This document shows positions 57,153 to 64,000 of a DNA stretch of 64,000 nt, in pieces. A program made the translations under genes and the position numbers. The stretch comes from Sclerodactyla briareus (taxonomy: Eukaryota > Echinodermata > Holothuroidea > Dendrochirotida > Sclerodactylidae): the NCBI GenBank assembly GCA_026419785.1, contig JAODTK010005745.1, positions 310,001 through 374,000 of the forward strand. The letters are read 5' to 3'. Position 1 is the stretch's first letter. Every line of letters begins with the position of its first letter. Below the pieces are notes generated by a model that did not search any database, was not told where the DNA came from, and worked only from the letters and a program-made list of their open reading frames with translations.

Positions 57153-60100
57153 CCGTATATAAATTTGTTCCCAAGTAACGTTTGATGAGGAGGTTCCTGA
57201 TTTAACATTCAAAAAGCAATTTTGAACACAAAAATGTTCTGTAACAAAAACACCCCCCCCCCCACAGAAGGTAGTGATATCTTGAAATCGTTTACTAATG
57301 TTTAAAAAAAGTCAGAGCAATAGCCGTGTCGTGTAGAAAGTTGTTTCCATGCTATAATTTGATTTCTAATTATGAGTGTCGATATGGGTGTGATACCAGT
57401 CATGGAACCCTTTAGCTTCAGTGGCCGCACTGATCATTTAGATTTCACTCTCTTTCATGTGGAAACTGACACCCGACCAATAATTGAAAATTAACAACAG
57501 TGACGGGTTTTACCTCTCCCATTTCTCGCGTCAACAGTTTTAAAGGACAACCGCGGGCTCGGATTCGACAGGAGTCATATCATGGAGAGTGGAAAACTTT
57601 ATCTACAGTCTCGAACCCCATTTTAATTACGATGTTCCGAGGTTGAGTTATTGGTTTCAAAATTTGGTCCATTATGCAGAGAAATTGGGGAGAATCCCAA
57701 TTGCGCGATAAAGCATGACGTCACATTGGACAACCTGGGAAGTTACGTCATGTATTTCATTGTTGCATTTTGTGGAATAGTCAACAATTAGCCAAAGTTA
57801 TGTTGTCTTTCTCTACCAGACTAACCATCGACACCTACCAACCCACTACAGCAATCCTCTCCCATAGGCCTAAATGCTTTTTGAGAGAAAATTATGTATG
57901 AATAGAAAGTGAGGAGCTGTGAGGAGCCTGAGTACAATCGGTATAATCGGTATAAGAACTACAGTATGAATAGAAACAAAGATGTTTGCAGGGTTGTACA
58001 AGTATGACATCATCCTTATCGCATGATGGAATTTTTTTTGATCTTGCCCCTTCACTGCACAATCTTCAAGACTGTAACTCGTAAACGGTAGTCGTACGAA
58101 CTTCGTGTTCAACTGACGCATCAGTTTTTTTCTCCCAGCTAATTTATATTAGCCTCTTCATAATAAGCCAGTCGGAGTACAGGCACGGGCATTGCGCAAT
58201 TTGTCCATTTGTGACAACTTTCTCACGTGCCGACCCAGTCCATATGTTTTACTGTGTGGCTCTGATCTCGCCAAATTATTCAGTACGAAAAATGCAATAA
58301 CTTTGTTAGAACAGCTGATTCCAGCAAATAAATACATGAAATCTATCAATTATTTCCCAGGAAACTATTAGGTCACTAACAAACTATGAGAACCTTCAGA
58401 ATAACATGAATATATCACCACCCCAGACTGCCAAATTCGGAGATGCAGCCAATCAACACAGCTGTTGCGCGCCATACGTTAGCAGTTAAAGAGGAATATT
58501 CCATTCTACGCCAGGTTACCAAAATATTAGTATATCTCGAACGTGTGCGTACGACACATGACGCGTGGATCAGTCATCACATTTCGCGGAATTTCTCTTG
58601 TTTTCTTATTTAATTAGCATACAGTGAATGCTAGAACCAATATATACAACTTGTTGTCATTATGAGAAGCCCGATTTCAAATTATTTGTTAACAACAAGG
58701 GAGTAATAATGTGAAGTTTCTCGAAGATCTCAGTTACACCATTGAAATACTGTGGCGGATTGTCCGAGCAGTACAGAATTTGTCACAAATGCCAGCACCG
58801 GGGGACAATGACGCATGCGCAAGAGCTATCTCCGAACTGGCTATTCATCCTGCAGTTGTCCTTTGAGAGTGTGCGAGGTCACAGGCAATCGCTGTGTTTT
58901 TCTCACTTTTAATTGAAACGAGTCTATCACCCTTGACAGGCGTTCTCGATTGCGAACATATGAAATCAATTAGTGTAGTGTAGACAGTATTCAAGCTGAT
59001 ACCGTCTGTTTGAGTGACTTTCTTCAATTTACTTTTGAATGACATAGTCGTGGGATAGTGTTATTGTCGTTGTCTTGGTCTTGGACCATTCTCTGCGTCA
59101 ATAATGCAGCCGTTAAATAGTTACTCTTAGCTTTATAAGACATGGTTCAGAACTATTCCGAAATGCTATGGAAGTGATTCTGTCATCGGCAGTATACTCC
59201 AGTGCTATACCGACGTAATGTAGATAGCGTATAATCTGGCTACCCTTTGGATATGCAATATAAAAGGGTAGCAGGTGTCAATTTATCACCTATAGTTCCC
59301 AAACCTGAAGTATTAACCTCAATTGCATTTTTTGATTGACAGGAATGCTAAGTACATTCAACATTTGCATGTTATTAAAACATTGTAAACCTAGACGAAT
59401 GACGACAATGGGTATCTCGAATCCCTCTCTCTTAAAAAAAATATAGCAAAGCATAATAGGACAATTTTCCACGTTTCTAACCAGTTCAGACACCACAGTT
59501 CCGGTAAATGAGTCAATAGATGAAAGACAGTAGTTCAGGGTTCCCCCACTTATTAATAGACATGCTTTCATGATGCTCCTATTATCGGTTAAGATTGGGG
59601 TTAGGATCAGTTTCGACTGACAGCTTTTATATAGTTCGTACAACCATGCGCTGATATAGCAATGTGCTACAGAGAAGAAAAAAAAAACACGTCGGGGACG
59701 CCCCTGTCACGTAAGAGACATTCCGCAAGGTAAGCAATCTCAAGGGGGAGGCAACAATCGCTTTACTGACTGTACTCTCTTCAGTGACAATATAACTGGG
59801 CAATACCAATTACTTTAAGTAGGCTATGCCTCCTGGAACGTCGTGTCGGGCATCGAAAGTCTGTGCCCTTCGGTACTGTATTATGCAATATGGATGATTT
59901 GGATTGTTGGAACATCCTCTTTTCCATAATCATAATTTTAGATGTTCAAAATGAGTAGCGGGGGTATCAAATAGGGCGGAGGCGAAATGTTAGCACATTT
60001 TGCAAACGACAGACAACGGTGAATCAGTGAACTTTGGAAGGACTTTAATAGTGAGCAGCACAAGTGTCCTTGACATGTGATACCCACAGTAGCACAGCCT

Positions 60101-60280
60101 CAGTGGAGGATTTATTTCAACTGGGTTTGATAGACATATAATTACTGCATTATCCACGTCTGAGATCCGGACAATTGTGTGTACATGAAAAGTTGAGTCG
60201 AGTGGTAGCCACACAGACGATTATTACGAGATCGCACTGAAATGTTTCGTTGCCAAGAAAGAGAAGGATTGCTCCATGGT
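57153..60280. other. No recognised gene; 117-codon minus frame
   Basis: C11 lies at 57253-57263. The minus frame at 59290-59643 is open for 117 codons but shows no domain, and about this many such frames are expected by chance in the window. No RNA gene was found. Confidence 0.4.
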
Positions 60281-61205
60281 GACCTTCATGACCTTGACCT
60301 GACACTAGCAACAATAGGGTTCATTCTCTTCATATATGCAACCTACATACCTAATATCGTCCCCTTTTTCGCGTAGTGACGAATGTGGCAAAACGGTCGG
60401 TTTCGAGAAATCGCGGTTTAAAGATTTTAGGATTTTGAAATGGTCGTATCGAATGTAAAGAAATGGTACTTTCTCATATGTGGGGTCCAAGCCAAGAAAC
60501 AGTTATAATTTTCGCTTCTAAGCACGCTTTTGGTGATGAAACGAACATTTTTGATATTATATTATGCTTAAAAGATATTCGTCACTACGCGAAATGGAAA
60601 TATACCAATGTAGTAGAGATTCGTCACACATTGTCACTACGCGATTTTTTTTTTCCATTGTTGTTCCCCTGACTGTTAGAATAGTTCGTGCCATTGACTT
60701 TGCATTACCTATTGACGAATCCTACATTCAGACATTCGTCACTTCGCGAAATGGGGAAATGGTCATGTAGTGACAGATTCGTTACACGTGCGGAACACAT
60801 TCGACTACGCGATTTTTTTTTTCCACTGACTGCTATAATAATCGTGCAATTGACTTTAACCACAGCATATTGACGAAACTTACATTCGTCACTACGCGGC
60901 ATGGAATTTCCACAAAAACACCGAAAAAGATAATGGTCGTTCAAAAAAAAACGATTGGGATTATGCCAAAACCTTCGGCTTCTGGACTCAGGACCCTCGC
61001 CATTAGATTCTACACCCAACAATTAGGCAGAACATCTATCTAGCTCAAAATCGACAAAATGCAGATTCGTCAGTACGCGAAACAGGGGACGATATGTTTA
61101 AGGTTTGTTAAACTCTGCCCCGTCGTGAACTTGAATGACCTTGGAATGGCATCACAAACAAGATGGTTCATCCTCTCCACATGAGCAACTCACGTGTCTA
61201 ATTTG
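60281..61205. repeat. Direct repeats flanking an inverted-repeat element
   Basis: Segments 60281-60353 and 61128-61205 share TGACCTTG, CAACAATAGGGTTCAT.CTCTTC-type sequence (ACAAGATGGTTCATCCTCTCC in the second) and GCAAC.TAC.TACCTAAT-type sequence in order. The inverted-repeat element lies between them, so it may have inserted into, or been copied with, a tandem repeat of another family. Confidence 0.65.
60354..61095. mobile_element. Inverted-repeat element with seven TTCGTCACTACGCG motifs
   Basis: The left end reads ATATCGTCCCCTTTTTCGCG then TAGTGACGAAT (60354-60384). The right end inverts to ATATCGTCCCCTGTTTCGCG then TACTGACGAAT, a TIR of about 31 bp with two mismatches. The core motif TTCGTCACTACGCG is found inverted at 60370-60383 and direct at 60578, 60632 (shortened), 60735 (one change), 60800 (shortened), 60885 and 61066 (one change). 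It is often followed by GAAATGG or by a run of T. No coding capacity is seen. No target duplication could be settled. Confidence 0.75.
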
Positions 61206-61249
61206 TATTCCATACATTACTTGCGTTATTCAAATATCGTGCTGACAAG

Positions 61250-61307
61250 GTGTGTTACACACACACACGCCCGAACACACACAAACATACACACACACAC
61301 ACATATA

Positions 61308-61356
<49 letters not shown>

Positions 61357-61362
61357 ATATAT

Positions 61363-61439
<77 letters not shown>

Positions 61440-61447
61440 TATATATA

Positions 61448-61486
<39 letters not shown>

Positions 61487-61512
61487 TATATATATATATA
61501 TATATATATACG
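61250..61512. repeat. (AC)n/(AT)n compound microsatellite
   Basis: AC repeats (61256-61303) pass into more than 200 bp of AT with rare interruptions by GAT or TT. Open frames of alternating isoleucine and tyrosine on both strands come from the repeat. Confidence 0.97.
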
Positions 61513-62577
61513 CAGCGTGCATGATTGCATAGATTCTTTATGCTCGGCAAGGAATACAAAATGGGGAATGGTCACGAAGCCTCTATCGAATAACAGATCC
61601 TGTGGTTTGCGTGACATCATGGCAAACAACATTGCAATGTGCATCAGTATTTTATACTTTCTTGAATCATAATAGTAAAAAAATATTCTAATTCAATTTT
61701 CGATGGCGGTCCCGGGAGCAGGAATTCCCACCCCTACCTCGTTACTTAGGGCACTTTTCGAGAAGAGTAGGTGAGATTCGCCGGTGTCCTCCCACACCCT
61801 AAACTGGAGCCTCTATAATGGGCGAGTAAGAAGTTCCTTAGTCAGCTGACGTACCTTCGGGTGGAAGCATAACACGAGGCGTATGAGTATATAAAATGAC
61901 GTCATTCATTAATAATGTGGGACTGACTTTCATGTTTCAGTGCCATATTAACCCAAGTTCACAGTGAGCTGAAAGAAACAAGTGTTGGTTACATTTGCCA
62001 AGGGGATTCTCACAAACTTGAACTTACAAAAAACGAGACTGCATGGGCTTTAAAATTATACAACGAAAAGAGGCCAGTCGGTTTTGTTGTTTGTTGGTTG
62101 TAACAGGAAATAATGAGCAACTGGAGATAATGCGCACTCGTCGATACCTGTCGATACGGTATATCGTTACTAAAATATGTCAATGCAATAGATTCTTACA
62201 ATACATGGAACGATTTGTATGGGCATCGTGGGCAAATGGGCGTCGTCAATTATTTGCAGGGGGTTATGAAGGACAGGGTTCTTTGAAGCTTCCCATGAAA
62301 ATAGGAACGATACATTATGTTCAGGTAGATTATGGGATGCCATCAAGCCAACATTGCTCGCAATGGCCAGTTTACCAAGATTCTTTGACTACTCATTGTG
62401 TAATATTGCCAGGGGGCGGGTCGTAATCCATTAAGTGATTTATTGGGTGGAGGGGTGGAAGTACTGACACTATAAATGACGGTATCAGGTAAGCGCCTCG
62501 ATTTCATGTTAGAAACGAAGTCTGAATATGTCACTGAAACAGGGTCTGGAGTTCAGGCAGGCGTAGGGGACTCTTGC
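61513..62577. other. No recognised gene; 127-codon plus frame
   Basis: The frame 62043-62426 is open but shows no domain, signal peptide or homologous motif that I recognise. A chance origin is as likely as a coding one. Confidence 0.35.
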
Positions 62578-62728
62578 TTTTTTTTTTTTTTTTTCGGCGG
62601 GCGAACGTTTTAGCCCGAATCTCAAAAGTCATTGGACTATTGAGAAAAAAAGCCTACTTACTACTAAATAGAGTTTTTTTTTTTTTTTTCGAGCACCTGA
62701 TAAAACAATTGTACCCAGTCAGCGAAGT

Positions 62729-62756
<28 letters not shown>
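62578..62756. repeat. Three spaced long T tracts ending in a G tract
   Basis: T17 lies at 62578-62594, T16 at 62674-62689 and T19 at 62728-62746, the last directly followed by G10 (62747-62756). The sequences between differ, so this is not a simple tandem repeat. On the minus strand these are long A tracts and could be tails of successive retrotransposed copies. Confidence 0.8.
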
Positions 62757-62759
<3 letters not shown>

Positions 62760-64000
62760 GGAGGAGAGGGGGATGACAGAATTTAAACATTTTGGGGGGC
62801 AAAGTCTGGCGCCATGTTCTGTGCCTATTTTTCGCTATTCGCTCGATTAAACAATATTTTGTGATATTTCATTTCATCAACTAAGACTAATGCAGCGAGC
62901 GATTTGTGCTGGGGATAAAAGCGAATTACTAAATAGGCGAATTATCTAAGCGGAGCATCACAGGGTGGCGCGGACTATAGCCTAAAAGAAAACTTTTCTT
63001 CGTCAGACCCCACCCCACCTCCCCCTGCCCACAGATTTCCCCCCGTGGTTCGGGAGGTAGTAGCATTCCTAAATTGAGATATATGGTCGGGAACTGTTCA
63101 GTAAGGAGAAGTTCTCTGAGGAACCTGATCCCTTTGGTACATGGAGGTAACCAAGGGAGCGATCGTGTGGGGCACAATATTTTGGTTGTGGGACGCAATG
63201 CATTTTGTGTTTCCCCCCCCCCCCTCCCCAATATTCCAGCTCGACTACTATTCGCGACATGTATCCGACATATCCATCAGCAACCGGTTAAAACAAATGT
63301 ATAATGACCGAAATTATCAAGTTGAGTGAATTCTGCTGGCTTAATATCCGCGGGTTATCTTATTTACGGTAGTGTTCAGAATATGAGTGCCTTGTGCCGA
63401 CATATGATGTCATTACAAAAAACTGCCTGAAATTACTCCGGGCTGTTGCTTAATTACAATGAAAGAAGGGTTCTCTCAATCCTATCGTTTGATAGATTGG
63501 CGGGATCTGTGATTTTTTTAAATGTCATTTATTGGTGCGGACTACTGTTGAAAGTTGAAACGGTCACATACATGACTATGAGGGCACCACAGTGGGGCCA
63601 TCGGAAAGGCTGGTTACAAAAATTGCGTGTTGTCAGAAAGAAATGAATCACAATTCAAGTGGAGAAAAGGCTGAATCCAATATTGCATGAATTTTCGATG
63701 AAAATCATGCCCCAATGTGACAAAAAAAGGGAAAAATTCGCCTCGAAAACACTAAAAAGTGAACACATTTTTTGTTTCGCGCGTACTAGTGGATTTTGTC
63801 CCGTTGCTTTACGTAATCTTCGCACACTTTCGGAATTGACCGCCTATGGCCCCCTAACATATACTTATTTGTGAGGTGGAATATACAACAAACATTCTCA
63901 TTGACATTTAAAACACAATCAACCTCTTCTTGTCTTGTAAGCAATTTAGCCTCCGAGTTCCGTTTCCTCCTCCCTCGACCACGCGCGTATGATGCCTAGG
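62757..64000. other. No recognised gene; C12 tract
   Basis: C12 lies at 63213-63224. Frames of 60-100 codons around 62929-63330 overlap on both strands without motifs. Two short plus frames (63446-63646 and 63659-63874) are unrecognised. Confidence 0.4.

Noticed and set aside
61252..61644. Ile/Tyr alternating frames
   Set aside because: Translations of an (AT)n microsatellite.
62043..62426. 127-codon plus frame as a host gene
   Set aside because: No recognisable domain or codon signal, and several frames of this length are expected by chance.
1..64000. CRISPR array or bacterial operon
   Set aside because: Repeats here are transposon or satellite units without short constant repeats and unique spacers, and there are no prokaryotic gene clusters.

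Overview
The window looks like 64 kb of animal nuclear DNA, most likely from a marine invertebrate. The evidence is the density of degenerate non-LTR retrotransposons (L1/Tx1-like and CR1/L2-like), a tRNA-derived SINE, several inverted-repeat DNA transposons, and many microsatellites and minisatellites, together with AT-rich intergenic sequence and no operon-like gene packing. No intact protein-coding host gene, rRNA or tRNA could be supported. The longest uninterrupted open frames (149, 132, 130, 127 and 117 codons) are about what chance gives in this much sequence, and none shows a family signature. Species cannot be named from the sequence. The coding relics change frame often and tandem copies differ by many single-base indels, so some of the decay may be long-read sequencing error rather than biology.

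Layout. 1-1.4 kb: unannotated. 1.4-4.9 kb: a minus-strand L1/Tx1-type LINE with recognisable endonuclease, reverse transcriptase and C-terminal regions; it is frameshifted, has lost the middle of the RT and carries a 196-bp tandem duplication in the endonuclease. 6.7-8.05 kb and 14.6-15.65 kb: two copies of one repeat family with short terminal inverted repeats, a (TATG)n tract near the left end and ~300-bp internal tandem units rich in AGGTCA motifs. Between them (9.5-14.3 kb) is a compound satellite-like array. 15.7-18.4 kb: (ATT)n, (GATA)n and a ~47-bp minisatellite with higher-order structure. 19.3-19.9 kb: a LINE C-terminal relic bracketed by ~90-bp direct repeats. 20-28.7 kb: mostly unrecognised DNA with two degenerate repeat families.

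28.7-29.5 kb: a non-autonomous hAT-like element with an 8-9 bp target duplication. 30-31.7 kb: two copies of a dispersed repeat, one lying inside a long inverted repeat. 33.6-34.6 kb: a TTAA-flanked element with nested GC-rich terminal arms. 39.4-40.7 kb: a three-copy array of a 442-bp unit with G/C-tract hairpins. 44.4-45.6 kb: a speculative cluster of hydrophobic minus-strand segments. 47.5-48.4 kb: a CR1/L2-type RT fragment with an intact FADD box. 52-53.3 kb: two copies of a TA-flanked MITE. 54.7-56.6 kb: a Harbinger-like element (TAA flanks) with another MITE inside it. 56.8-57.15 kb: a tRNA-derived SINE. 60.35-61.1 kb: an inverted-repeat element holding seven copies of a TTCGTCACTACGCG motif. 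61.25-61.5 kb: an (AC)n/(AT)n tract. 62.6-62.8 kb: three long T tracts.

The parts do not form a metabolic or regulatory unit. The window is a transposon graveyard in which elements have inserted into, and been duplicated with, one another. Uninterrupted G or C runs of 10 or more bases recur across it, several of them inside transposons.
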